Position numbers and translations under genes: made by a program
Notes under the pieces: generated by a model
The model's input: the letters and a program-made list of their open reading frames with translations, nothing else
Database searches by the model: none
What the model was told of the DNA's origin: nothing
Shown: positions 36,645 through 44,850 of the stretch, one piece after another
Position numbering within the stretch: the stretch's first letter is position 1
How the letters are laid out: each line of letters begins with the position of its first letter
NCBI RefSeq assembly: GCF_000188015.2
Contig: NZ_AEUX02000005.1
Location: forward strand, 186,001 to 250,000
Direction of reading: 5' to 3'
DNA: 64,000 bases
Source: Streptococcus ictaluri 707-05
GTDB lineage: Bacteria > Bacillota > Bacilli > Lactobacillales > Streptococcaceae

Positions 36645-37448
36645 ATGAAAACGAGATTAATCGCAACAGATATGGACGGTACCTTTTTAGCTGAGGATGG
36701 TAGCTATCAAAAGGAAAGATTAGCTAAGTTATTGCCTAAGCTAGCTGAAAAAGGGGTTATTTTTACCGTATCTAGTGGGCGATCATCCTTAGCTATCGAC
36801 CAGTTATTCGAACCCTTTTTAGATCAAATTGCTGTGGTTGGTGAAAATGGTTCTTTAGTCCACTACCAAAATGACATCCTTTTTGCCGACTGTATGACAG
36901 CAGCTCAGTATCATGAGGTCGCTGAAACCATTCGTGAAAATCCCTACTATAATGGTGATGGAATGCTTTTTTCAGGGCAAAAGGCTGCTTATATTATCAA
37001 AGGAGCTAGTCCAGAATACATTGAAAATATGTCTTATTATTATCAAAATGTCACAGTGGTTAATAGCTTAGATGATATTGTAGATGATACTATCTTTAAA
37101 GTAACTACCACTTTTACAGGAGAGACAGTCCTAGATGGATGCGACTGGCTTAATCAATCCTTAAGTTACGCTTCAGCTGTGACAACAGGGTTTGATTCCA
37201 TTGATATTATCCTAAAAGAGGTGAATAAGGGCTTTGGAATGGCTCATCTTTGTCAAAAATTGGGTATTTTACCAGAAGAAACCATTGCCTTTGGGGATAA
37301 TTTCAATGATTTACAAATGCTGGGCTATGCTGGACGGGCTATTGCGACTGCAAATGCCAGGCCAGAAGTCAAAGCTGTGTGTGACCAAGTGATTGGTCAT
37401 TGTAATGATGGCGCTGTATTAAGTTATTTAGAAGGATTGGTAGAATGA
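36645..37448 (+). CDS. Cof-type HAD phosphatase
   Basis: The 267-residue HAD-IIB hydrolase has motif I IATDMDGTFL (nucleophile and acid Asp), motif II Ser in TVSSGRSS, motif III Lys in LKEVNKGFGM, and motif IV FGDNFNDLQML. Such enzymes dephosphorylate sugar phosphates or flavin/PLP precursors; substrate unknown. It is the last gene that looks like core chromosome before mobile DNA begins. Confidence 0.9.
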   Translation: MKTRLIATDMDGTFLAEDGSYQKERLAKLLPKLAEKGVIFTVSSGRSSLAIDQLFEPFLDQIAVVGENGSLVHYQNDILFADCMTAAQYHEVAETIRENPYYNGDGMLFSGQKAAYIIKGASPEYIENMSYYYQNVTVVNSLDDIVDDTIFKVTTTFTGETVLDGCDWLNQSLSYASAVTTGFDSIDIILKEVNKGFGMAHLCQKLGILPEETIAFGDNFNDLQMLGYAGRAIATANARPEVKAVCDQVIGHCNDGAVLSYLEGLVE

Positions 37449-37725
37449 CAAGAATAAAATTATTGGCACTTGAAATAGGAATAAAGTGGATAATACAATA
37501 AAAGTTCTAAATAGCTTGAAACAAAGGGACTAGGAGTTTGAGTGGGAGTTTTAATACTCTAGGGTAATTTTATGTAGAGTATTTGAAAATAATAACGTTA
37601 AAAAGTTAGTAATCGTTAAAGAATTTAAAATAAATTGCAATAGTTTATCGCTTGTTTTATCGCTTTAAGAACGAGCGATAAATTTATTTTTATGGTATAA
37701 TAAGAAAAAAGATTGTAAGGAGAAA
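37449..37725. other. AT-rich junction between chromosome and mobile region
   Basis: The first 190 bases after the phosphatase gene hold no gene, terminator or tRNA that I can see. The last 80 bases carry the operator array and TATAAT described for the Fic gene. An attachment site may lie here, but the right end of the element is outside the window, so no repeat pair can be checked. Confidence 0.4.
37644..37701 (+). promoter_or_regulatory. Fic-gene promoter with three 9-bp operator-like repeats
   Basis: TTTATCGCT occurs at 37644-37652 and 37656-37664, and inverted (AGCGATAAA) at 37674-37682. They lie over the place of the -35 box; an extended -10 (TGGTATAAT) ends at 37701. No consensus -35 is seen. 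The array suggests a repressor or activator dimer, possibly the Fic protein's own winged helix. Confidence 0.55.
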
Positions 37726-38715
37726 ATGATGAAACCACCTTTTACAGTTACGAATACCATGTTAAATAAGGTAGTAGAGATTTCTAAAATTATTGGTAAT
37801 TTAGAATTACAAGTACAGAAAGATTTAAAATTAAGAAAAGAAAATCGTATTCAGTCTATTCACTCATCACTCGCTATTGAACAAAATTCTTTAACAGTAG
37901 AACAAATAACAGCCATTATTGATGGGAAAAGAGTGTTAGGGAACCCCCGTGAGATAAGAGAAGTAAAAAACGCTTATGAAGCTTATGAAGAAATTTTAAC
38001 GCTAACTCCCTATGATGAATCACATTTTTTAAAGGCTCATGGATTACTTACTGCTGGAATTGTAAATGCAACAGGCAAGTATAGAAGTAAAGACGTAGGA
38101 GTTTATGATGAAGCGGGAAATGTTGTGCATATGGGAGCAAGACCACAATTTATAGCAGAACTAATGAGAGAGTTATTTAATTGGGGAAAGACAGATGATA
38201 CGCCAGAAATTATTAAAAGTTGTGTATTTCACTATGAAATAGAGATGATACACCCATTTGAAGATGGAAATGGACGAATGGGAAGACTATGGCAAACGGT
38301 TATTTTGGCAAATTGGCATCCAATTTTTGCATGGATACCGATTGAAACGCTTATTTATGAGAATCAAAAAGCATACTATGATGCGTTAGGTAAGGCAGAT
38401 AAAGAAAATTCTTCTAATACATTTATAGAGTTTATGTTAGATATTATTTTAGAAACTCTTAATTTATATAAAATGACTACTCTATCGGATGTTGTAGATT
38501 TACCAGAGAATTTAACACAGACAGAGGAAAAAGTTTATCTTTTGATTCATAAATATATGAAAAATCACACGAGTATTACGGCTGCTGTACTTAGTAAGCT
38601 GATAGGGAAATCAGCTCCAACAGCTAGAAAATATTTATCGAACGTTGTACTATTAGGTCTGATGGAGGCACAGGGTAGCAATAAAAATAGAACGTATACT
38701 TTAACAAAATCATAA
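37726..38715 (+). CDS. Fic-domain protein (probable AMP-transferase) with C-terminal winged helix
   Basis: The 329-residue protein has the complete Fic motif HPFEDGNGRMGR (176-187) with the catalytic His. An N-terminal inhibitory-helix sequence SSLAIEQN (47-54) resembles class II autoinhibited Fic proteins. The C-terminal about 80 residues (TEEKVYLLIHKYMKNHTSITAAVLSKLIGKSAP) look like a winged helix. Fic enzymes transfer AMP from ATP to Tyr/Thr/Ser of a target protein; the target is unknown. AAGGAG precedes tandem ATG codons at 37726 and 37729. No antitoxin gene is adjacent, consistent with internal inhibition. Confidence 0.88.
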   Translation: MMKPPFTVTNTMLNKVVEISKIIGNLELQVQKDLKLRKENRIQSIHSSLAIEQNSLTVEQITAIIDGKRVLGNPREIREVKNAYEAYEEILTLTPYDESHFLKAHGLLTAGIVNATGKYRSKDVGVYDEAGNVVHMGARPQFIAELMRELFNWGKTDDTPEIIKSCVFHYEIEMIHPFEDGNGRMGRLWQTVILANWHPIFAWIPIETLIYENQKAYYDALGKADKENSSNTFIEFMLDIILETLNLYKMTTLSDVVDLPENLTQTEEKVYLLIHKYMKNHTSITAAVLSKLIGKSAPTARKYLSNVVLLGLMEAQGSNKNRTYTLTKS

Positions 38716-38815
38716 CTTTGGCACTTGTAAATGCAAATGTCTTTTTTATTTAATGTGTAATTTCTTAGTGAGAATGTAAAATGTAGTGAAATAATGGTAG
38801 GTACATTTTTCAAGT

Positions 38816-39028
38816 GATTGATGTACATTTGTCAATGATGTGAGACAAAAAGGGCAAAGAAAAGAACAAAGCTCTTATTCTACAGTTCAATTTATCGAAA
38901 TGGCTATTGCTTATTTTGGATATAAACCAAAAGTAATTCAAACTGACAATGGTTTTGAATTTACAAACTTTAAAGAAACGAAAAGAATACATCCTTTTGA
39001 TGTCCTGTTTGTCTTACATCTATTGTAA
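38816..39028 (+). pseudogene. Transposase remnant (rve integrase core)
   Basis: About 60 codons read SSYSTVQFIEMAIAYFG, then VIQTDNGFEFTNFKETKR, the second Asp region of a DDE integrase core. No N-terminal part, first Asp or Glu region is present, and the frame ends soon after. It is a leftover of a different element from the IS982 and IS3 copies. The rest of 38716-39063 shows no gene. Confidence 0.65.
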
Positions 39029-39063
39029 CGTAACAATACCACTGTACAGAATTATATAATAAT

Positions 39064-40025
39064 ACCCATGGTGCTAGTTAATTTCAAAATATCTCAAATT
39101 GTAAGCTAGTATGATTTGTTCAATCCTCAATTGCAGTCCTGTCATGCCCCTAGCCAGTGTTCGTTCCATATCAAAAAGGGAACAAAGTTCTGAAAATCTA
39201 GTCTCAATGGTTCGTCTCATAGCCATTAGTTTCCAATGATTATGCTGTTTAGCCCCTTCCATATTTTGACGCAAGGGAGTCCAGAGGTGATAGCCATTTT
39301 GCTTCAACTCATCTTTCAGCTCACGGTTAAGGTAACCTAAGTCTGCTAAAATGACGGATTGTTCACACCTTTCTAGCAACTCGTAAACTGCCTTAATATC
39401 ATGAACAGAGGCTGGGCTGACAACATAATTCAGAATGTAACCTGATAAGGTCACTAGCATGTGAACCTTAAAACCGTAAAACCACATATGTTTAGAGGCG
39501 GTGTAACCAATATTAGCTATCCCATTGAAAAGTCTGACCCTGTGGTTACGAATAGATTGACAAAGTGGCAAAGGAAAGCTGTCTATAATAACAATGGTAT
39601 TGGGAGAAATTTGAGTGTTCATTGCCTGACGAATCACTTGAACCAGCCAAATCAACTGTCTTGCACGCCTATTAAAGCGACTTCTTTCTAGTAATGTACC
39701 GCAGGGAAATAGCTGACAAATCCTATAAAAGTGACGTTGTGATTTAATACCTAGTTCAGCTTGTAATAGCAGTAAAACTAGAAGAGATTGGTCTGAAACT
39801 TTGGACAGACAGACGTTACGACGGTGTTTGAAGTCTTCCGGACAATAATCTTGATAAAACTGAGAACAAATTTTTGATAATTGACGCATATTCCATTGTA
39901 AGTGATGGGATTTAGCTGTATACTGTAAGTGGCTCATTTGGACTAACCTCCTGTTTGTGTAGGCACTTACAGTATAGTCCTTTTGGGCTTTTTATTGTAT
40001 TTTGAGATTAACTAGCACCACGGGT
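39064..40025 (-). mobile_element. IS982-family insertion sequence, copy 2 (962 bp, intact)
   Basis: The same ACCC...GGGT ends and inverted repeats as copy 1 are present, with only a few single-base differences plus one extra base that keeps the transposase frame open. The flanks (TATAATAAT on the left, AAAAAATAA on the right) do not show a target duplication. The right flank is phage DNA. Confidence 0.92.
39074..39937 (-). CDS. IS982-family transposase
   Basis: The 287-residue DDE transposase includes IVIIDSFPLPLCQS (first Asp), HDIKAVYELLERC, LADLGYLNRELKDELKQNG (second Asp) and TRFSELCSLFDMERTLARG (Glu region). AGGAGG lies upstream of ATG 39937. It is the intact version of the gene at 21470-22264 and could mobilise both copies. 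Confidence 0.92.
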   Translation of the reverse strand: MSHLQYTAKSHHLQWNMRQLSKICSQFYQDYCPEDFKHRRNVCLSKVSDQSLLVLLLLQAELGIKSQRHFYRICQLFPCGTLLERSRFNRRARQLIWLVQVIRQAMNTQISPNTIVIIDSFPLPLCQSIRNHRVRLFNGIANIGYTASKHMWFYGFKVHMLVTLSGYILNYVVSPASVHDIKAVYELLERCEQSVILADLGYLNRELKDELKQNGYHLWTPLRQNMEGAKQHNHWKLMAMRRTIETRFSELCSLFDMERTLARGMTGLQLRIEQIILAYNLRYFEIN

Positions 40026-40039
40026 AAAAAATAATTTTT

Positions 40040-40073
40040 AAGCCTTGTTGGATTATTCCGCAGGGCTTTTCTT
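40040..40073 (+). terminator. Terminator-like hairpin before the HNH gene
   Basis: AAGCCTTG pairs with CAGGGCTT (one G-U pair, 13-base loop), followed by TTCTTAT. It is weak as a terminator and may instead be a phage structure near the packaging region. Confidence 0.4.
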
Positions 40074-40095
40074 ATACCCAAATGGAGGTGAGAGA

Positions 40096-40464
40096 ATGCC
40101 GACTAAACCAAAGCGACCATGTTCTCATCCAAACTGTCCAAAGTTAACCGTTGGACGTTACTGTGAGGAGCACCAACGTGAAGAAAACAAACGCTACGAG
40201 AAGTACGACAGAAATCCTGCTGTACGCCGTAGATATGGACGAGTATGGAAACGAGTACGAGATAGTTATGTAAAGGAACATCCTTTTTGTGAGCTGTGTT
40301 TTAAGAATGGAATCATGAAAGAAGTAGAAGAAGTTCATCATAAACAACCACTGGCTGAAGGTGGTACGCATGATAGAAATAATTTGATTTCTTTATGTAA
40401 AAGCTGTCACGCACGAATTCATGCCACAAATGGTAGCAGATGGAATAAAAAGAAAGACGGGTAG
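40096..40464 (+). CDS. Phage HNH endonuclease
   Basis: The 122-residue protein carries the HNH motif EEVHHKQPLAEGGTHDRNNLISLCKSCHARIH. Cys pairs FCELC and CKSC bind zinc, and an N-terminal CSHPNCP...YCEEH knuckle precedes. The ATG at 40096 has TGGAGGTG upstream. HNH proteins placed directly before P27-type terminase genes assist cleavage at the packaging site. It is the first phage gene after the insertion sequence. Confidence 0.88.
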   Translation: MPTKPKRPCSHPNCPKLTVGRYCEEHQREENKRYEKYDRNPAVRRRYGRVWKRVRDSYVKEHPFCELCFKNGIMKEVEEVHHKQPLAEGGTHDRNNLISLCKSCHARIHATNGSRWNKKKDG

Positions 40465-40570
40465 GGGGCTAAAAATCTCTAAAATGGATCCCACAGGATA
40501 ACGGGCGCCTCCCTTCACGCACAAAAAGTTCAATTCAAACAGGGTATTAAAAAAATGAAAGGAGAAATAC
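40465..40570 (+). other. Gap between HNH and small terminase: candidate packaging (cos) site
   Basis: This 106-base stretch has locally high G+C (GGGCGCCTCCC at about 40503-40513) and lies in the position where phages with HNH plus P27 terminase carry cos. Nothing else is coded here. The assignment rests on position only. Confidence 0.4.
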
Positions 40571-41149
40571 ATGGCAAAAGATGGAACGCACCGTGGTGGG
40601 AGACGTGTGAAAGCAGGTACAAAACCACAATCAGCCGTGGATAAAATCCAAAAAGGAAGAGAAGTTCGAGTGATGTTAAACAATCTTCCAGAATTGGAAA
40701 TTACAGATATGACGGCAGTAGATTTACCAGAAGGTGTCTTACTAGAAGGGGCAGACATGCCAAGACATGGCGAGTATTTGTCAACGAAGCAAAAAGATGG
40801 GAAACCACTCGGTGCTGATGATATATACAAAGAAACATGGCTGTGGCTAAAAGAACGTAAGTGTGAGAAGTTAGTGAATAAACGGCTAATCGAATCCTAC
40901 TCACAGGCTTTTGCACGTTATATTCAGTGCGAAGAAGCTATTTCAACTTATGGGCTACTGGGAAAACACCCCACAACTGGTGGTGTGATTACCTCACCGT
41001 TCGTTCAAATGGCTAGTCAGTTTCAAAAGAGCGCCAATTTAATTTGGTATGAAATTTACGACATCGTTAAGCAAAATTGCACAGATGTCTATGTTGATAC
41101 AAGTGACGATTTGATGGAGAGACTACTCCAATCAAGGAAAGGAAGATAA
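40571..41149 (+). CDS. Phage terminase small subunit (P27 family)
   Basis: The 192-residue protein has a basic start (MAKDGTHRGGRRVKAGTKP) and the P27 core YKETWLWLKERKCEKLVNKRLIESYSQAFARYIQCE followed by FVQMASQFQKSANLIWYEIYDIVKQN. It recognises the packaging site and feeds DNA to the large subunit at 44851. AAAGGAG precedes the ATG. Methylase genes separate the two subunits. Confidence 0.88.
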   Translation: MAKDGTHRGGRRVKAGTKPQSAVDKIQKGREVRVMLNNLPELEITDMTAVDLPEGVLLEGADMPRHGEYLSTKQKDGKPLGADDIYKETWLWLKERKCEKLVNKRLIESYSQAFARYIQCEEAISTYGLLGKHPTTGGVITSPFVQMASQFQKSANLIWYEIYDIVKQNCTDVYVDTSDDLMERLLQSRKGR

Positions 41150-41152
41150 GAC

Positions 41153-41632
41153 ATGATTGAAAAAGTAAACCCCTCGCATCCAGATAAGGTCGCCGATCGT
41201 ATTGCTGGAGCAATTGTTGATTTAGCATATAAGAAAAATAAAGAACCAAAGGTGGCAGTTGAAGTACTGATTGGGCATGGGACGTGCCACGTCATTATTG
41301 AAACCACAGTAAAATTCACTAAAAAATCTATTGAAAATATCATTACACGTATCGCAGGAGAAATAAAAACGGATATTACCATTGTTCCACAAGACGTTCA
41401 TTTAGCTGATAATCAATCAGGAAAAGTACGCTGTGGGGACAATGGTATTTTTAAAGGTGTACCACTTACAGAAGAACAACTAGAACTATCAAAAATTGCT
41501 CGTGGGATTTATGGGCAATATCCAACGGATGGGAAATATATCCTTACAAAAGATAGACTGATTATTTGTCAGAGTCATGCACCAAAAGATGAACTGTTGA
41601 TGTTTTATCAATCCAGTTATTATCGACCGTGA
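41153..41632 (+). pseudogene. S-adenosylmethionine synthetase remnant (N-terminal half)
   Basis: The 159-residue frame begins EKVNPSHPDKVADRIAGAIVD, the MetK start motif, and reaches RCGDNGIFKGVPLTEEQ (the GDQG loop) and SHAPKDELL. The central and C-terminal MetK domains are missing. From 41601 another frame continues as a ParB-type domain of a methylase, so a deletion of unknown size seems to have joined the two genes. Phage SAM synthetases near methylases would supply the methyl donor; this one cannot be complete. Confidence 0.75.
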
Positions 41633-41663
41633 ATACAATATTATCGCAGGACACGGAAGAATC

Positions 41664-42716
41664 ATGGCTGCAAAAGAAGAAGGAATCGAAAAAGTCCCTT
41701 GTGTTTTTGTGGAGCATTTGACCGAAGCGCAAAAGAAAGCCTACATTTTAGCGGATAATCGAATGGCATTAGATGCCGGCTGGGATGAAGAGTTACTTGC
41801 GATTGAGTTATCAGAGTTAGAAGACTTTGGTTTTGATTTAGGTCTAACTGGATTTGATGAAAAAGAATTATCTAGTATTTTTGATAGTGATAAAGACATT
41901 GAAGATGATGACTTTGATGTGGAAGAAGAATTGAAGAAACCAGCATTATCAAAACAAGGTGACTTATGGCTGTTAGGTAAACACCGATTATACTGTGGAG
42001 ATTCCACTAAGTCAGAAAGCTACGAGGTTGTGATGAATGGTGTGAAAGCCAATCTAGTCGTAACGGATCCACCGTATAACGTCAACTACGAAGGAAGTGC
42101 AGGAAAAATCAAAAATGATAACATGGATAACAACTCATTTTATGAATTTCTATTATCTACTTTTTCTAACCTAGCACAAAATATGGCAGATGATTCTAGT
42201 ATTTATGTGTTTCATTCCGATACAGAAGGCTTAAACTTTAGAAAAGCATTTAGTGAAGCAGGATTTTATTTATCAGGTACATGTATTTGGAAGAAACAAT
42301 CGATTGTGTTAGGACGTAGTCCTTATCAATGGCAACATGAACCTGTCTTGTTTGGTTGGAAGAAAAAGGGAAAACATCAATGGTACACAGGGCGTAAGGA
42401 GTCTATAATTTGGGAGTTTGATAAACCGAAGAAAAATGGAGAGCATCCAACAATGAAACCCATCCCTTTATTAGCTTATCCAATTAAAAATTCAAGCATG
42501 ACGAATTCTGTCGTACTCGACCCATTTGGTGGCAGTGATTCAACTTTAATCGCTTGTCAGCAGTTAGACAGTGTGTGTAACATGATTGAACTTGATGAGA
42601 AGTTTTGCGATGTGATTGTGAAACGCTATATCGAACAAGTCGATTCTGATGAAGAGGTAACACTTATCCGTGACGGTAAGGAATACGCTTATAAGGATGT
42701 GGTGTCTGATGAGTAG
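41664..42716 (+). CDS. DNA adenine/cytosine-N4 methyltransferase with truncated ParB-like N-terminus
   Basis: The open frame runs back to 41601, reading NPVIIDREYNIIAGHGR, the end half of the ParB-like domain that normally precedes this methylase; its first about 30 residues and native start are gone. From ATG 41664 there are 350 residues. Catalytic motif IV DPPY is at 135-138, and SAM motif I follows later, as in beta-class enzymes. Motif I reads DPFGGSDS (288-295) where FGGSGS is usual, a Gly to Asp change. Activity is therefore doubtful both for expression and for cofactor binding. Confidence 0.78.
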   Translation: MAAKEEGIEKVPCVFVEHLTEAQKKAYILADNRMALDAGWDEELLAIELSELEDFGFDLGLTGFDEKELSSIFDSDKDIEDDDFDVEEELKKPALSKQGDLWLLGKHRLYCGDSTKSESYEVVMNGVKANLVVTDPPYNVNYEGSAGKIKNDNMDNNSFYEFLLSTFSNLAQNMADDSSIYVFHSDTEGLNFRKAFSEAGFYLSGTCIWKKQSIVLGRSPYQWQHEPVLFGWKKKGKHQWYTGRKESIIWEFDKPKKNGEHPTMKPIPLLAYPIKNSSMTNSVVLDPFGGSDSTLIACQQLDSVCNMIELDEKFCDVIVKRYIEQVDSDEEVTLIRDGKEYAYKDVVSDE

Positions 42717-44199
42717 ATTGACACTCGGTAGTTTATTTGATGGTTCTGGGGGCTTTCCACTGGCTGGCTTACAAGTTGGGATTGAACCTTTGTGGGCAAG
42801 TGAAGTGGAGCCTTATACTATTCTTATCACTCGAAAAAATATCCCATCCATGAAACATCTAGGAGATATTACTAAACTTAGTGGTTACGAAATAGAGCCA
42901 GTTGATATCATTACCTTTGGCTCACCGTGTCAAGATATGTCAATAGCTGGGAAGCGTGACGGATTGAATGGAAAGTCATCTAGTTTATTTTATGAGGCTA
43001 TCCGAATTATAAAAGAAATGAGGTGTAAAACAAATGGACAATATCCACGATTTATTATCTGGGAAAATGTACTCGGCGCATTCTCAAGCAATAAAGGAGA
43101 AGACTTCAGATGTGTCCTTGAAGAAATCGCAAAAGTCACAAATGAAAACCTATTTATTCCTAAACCTAACAAATGGCAACCAGCAGGAAGTGTTGTGGGA
43201 GAGTCACTCTCCATTTGTTGGCGAGTCTTGGACGCACAATATTTCGGAGTACCCCAACGAAGAAAAAGAATCTTCCTTGTCGCAGATTTTAATTCAAACC
43301 GTGGAGGAAAAATACTATTTGAGTCCAAAGGCATGTCGTGGGATATTACAACGTGCCAAGATGAAAAACAAAGTATTACCAGAAGTACTACGTCTAGCAT
43401 TGGAGAACAGAGCGAATGCTTAATGTTTGAAAACCATGGGCAAGACACACGTTATAAAGGACCACTTGAGGTGAGTAATACCGTGTCTTCTACCTATGGG
43501 ACTGGTGGCAATAATCAACCGTTTGTAGTAGAAAACTTTGACGTCAGATTAACATCGGAGAATACAAAAAACGCAAGGGCCAACATTTATAAAACTGAAA
43601 CGTCACGTACGATTGATACAGGTGGCAATAACCCTGACCGTAATCAAGGTGGTGTGGCGATTGTGACCAAGTCTTATGGAATTAGTCGCACGACTTATAA
43701 TCAAAGTCAAAAGGGGAATATGAGTTTTAACATTGAGGAAGAACAAAGTGCCACGATGTTATCGACTGGCCCCAATGCAGTAGCTCAGCCAACATACTCA
43801 ACGAGTAAGAACTCACACCACACAATAGCGGTCAAAGAACAAGCAAGTACCTTAGTCGCAAGTGATTATAAAGATCCACCGATTGTCAATACTGTGTCTT
43901 ATGTGGTGAGGCGACTTACACCACTTGAGTGTGGTAGGCTACAAGGATTCCCTGACTATTGGTGTCAAAATTTAGCTATTTCAGAACCAACGGCTGAAGA
44001 TATCGAGTTCTTCCGTGAGGTGTTTGAAATGCACAGAGTTATCAATGGCAAGAAAAAATCAAAAACCGACAAACAAATTATCAAATGGCTACAAAATCCA
44101 TATTCTGATACTGCTGAATATAAAATGTGGGGTAATGGTGTGGCACTACCTTGTGTCGTTTACGTTATGCAAAGTATTTTAAAATTTATCGAGAAATAA
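42709..44199 (+). CDS. C5-cytosine DNA methyltransferase
   Basis: The 496-residue protein has the class motifs in order: LGSLFDGSGGFPLAGL (SAM binding), GSPCQDMSIAGKR (catalytic Cys), WENVLGAFSSNKG, FGVPQRRKRIFLVADF and the C-terminal MWGNGVALPCVVYV. A long Ser/Thr/Asn-rich region (about 230-390) forms the target-recognition part. It probably protects phage DNA from host restriction, as no cognate endonuclease gene is near. ATG 42709 overlaps the previous stop. Confidence 0.9.
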   Translation: MSRLTLGSLFDGSGGFPLAGLQVGIEPLWASEVEPYTILITRKNIPSMKHLGDITKLSGYEIEPVDIITFGSPCQDMSIAGKRDGLNGKSSSLFYEAIRIIKEMRCKTNGQYPRFIIWENVLGAFSSNKGEDFRCVLEEIAKVTNENLFIPKPNKWQPAGSVVGESLSICWRVLDAQYFGVPQRRKRIFLVADFNSNRGGKILFESKGMSWDITTCQDEKQSITRSTTSSIGEQSECLMFENHGQDTRYKGPLEVSNTVSSTYGTGGNNQPFVVENFDVRLTSENTKNARANIYKTETSRTIDTGGNNPDRNQGGVAIVTKSYGISRTTYNQSQKGNMSFNIEEEQSATMLSTGPNAVAQPTYSTSKNSHHTIAVKEQASTLVASDYKDPPIVNTVSYVVRRLTPLECGRLQGFPDYWCQNLAISEPTAEDIEFFREVFEMHRVINGKKKSKTDKQIIKWLQNPYSDTAEYKMWGNGVALPCVVYVMQSILKFIEK

Positions 44200-44214
44200 T
44201 GCAGAAAAGACTTG

Positions 44215-44244
44215 ATATCACTCTCGTTTAGAGTGATATATAGT
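44215..44244. repeat. Inverted repeat containing a 20-bp motif repeated at 61867
   Basis: ATATCACTCT (44215-44224) and AGAGTGATAT (44230-44239) form a perfect 10-bp inverted repeat around CGTTT. The right part, CGTTTAGAGTGATATATAGT (44225-44244), recurs exactly at 61867-61886. It lies about 30 bases before a small gene and may be a terminator stem, operator or promoter element. Confidence 0.65.
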
Positions 44245-44274
44245 GTAACGAAACAAGCAAAGGGGTACAAACAG

Positions 44275-44577
44275 ATGAATACGAAAGAAAATGCAAAAGA
44301 GTTATTACAAGTTGAAATGAACTGGGTAAACAAGTTCTCACAAAAGGTGAAAGAGCATGTCGATGCCAAAGAAAACCGTCTAGCCACTTCATATGTTGAA
44401 CGCTTATGCATGGCAAGAGAATGTTTAAGCCAAGCCCACACAGAGTTGTGGGAAGTAAGTGAAGGAAAGCTAACGGATGAAGAATTTGAACTCTTATCAG
44501 ACGCAGAAATCGCCTTACACGAATCAATGAAAGTTTTAGCATACTTTAAGGAGAATGTATCATGCAACAGAAAATAA
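44275..44577 (+). CDS. Small conserved phage protein of unknown function
   Basis: The 100-residue, charged, wholly helical-looking protein (LQVEMNWVNKFSQKVKEHVDAKENR, YVERLCMARECLSQAHTELWEV) has no recognised domain. I choose ATG 44275, preceded by AAAGGGG; upstream codons in the same frame lack a site. It overlaps the next gene by 16 bases and probably belongs to the late phage transcript. Confidence 0.7.
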   Translation: MNTKENAKELLQVEMNWVNKFSQKVKEHVDAKENRLATSYVERLCMARECLSQAHTELWEVSEGKLTDEEFELLSDAEIALHESMKVLAYFKENVSCNRK

Positions 44578-44783
44578 AAGAACAACAGCTCACACGATAC
44601 CCAGTTGAGACAAGGGTAATCTTAGTTCAGATGGATGATATTCAAGCACCACCCATTGGTACAAAAGGAACGGTACACGGAGTAGATGACATTGGATCAC
44701 TCCTTATTCATTGGGATAACGGTAGTCGATTGAATGTACTCTATGGATTAGATAAAGTTAAGAAAGTGGAAGAAGAGAGCTGA
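44562..44783 (+). CDS. DUF4314-family phage protein
   Basis: The 73-residue protein contains the small beta-barrel-like DUF4314 core: TRVILVQMDDIQAPPIGTKGTVHGVDDIGSLLIHWDNGSRLNVLYG. This family is common next to terminase genes in Firmicutes phages. Its role is unknown. AAGGAG precedes the start, inside the end of the previous gene. Confidence 0.8.
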   Translation: MQQKIKEQQLTRYPVETRVILVQMDDIQAPPIGTKGTVHGVDDIGSLLIHWDNGSRLNVLYGLDKVKKVEEES

Positions 44784-44800
44784 GTCTCTTTTTCTCGTAC

Positions 44801-44825
44801 AGTCGCTATAGGCGGCTTATTTTTA
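44801..44825 (+). terminator. Weak terminator-like hairpin before the large terminase
   Basis: AGTCGC pairs with GCGGCT (one G-T pair) around TATAG, followed by TATTTTTAT. It is small and may only pause transcription. Confidence 0.35.
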
Positions 44826-44850
44826 TGCTTAAAAACAGGAGGTGAGAGGC

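Noticed and set aside
37644..37682. TTTATCGCT array as a short CRISPR
   Set aside because: Only three 9-base units, one inverted, with tiny gaps and no cas genes; fits an operator.
21392..40025. The two IS982 copies as ends of a composite transposon
   Set aside because: The DNA between them is mostly core chromosome (vicRKX, rnc, smc) in expected order, and copy 1 has its own target repeats, so they inserted separately.
44160..44585. Long antisense frames opposite the small phage gene and other phage genes
   Set aside because: They mirror real genes with good sites and known families on the plus strand, and lack ribosome-binding sites.
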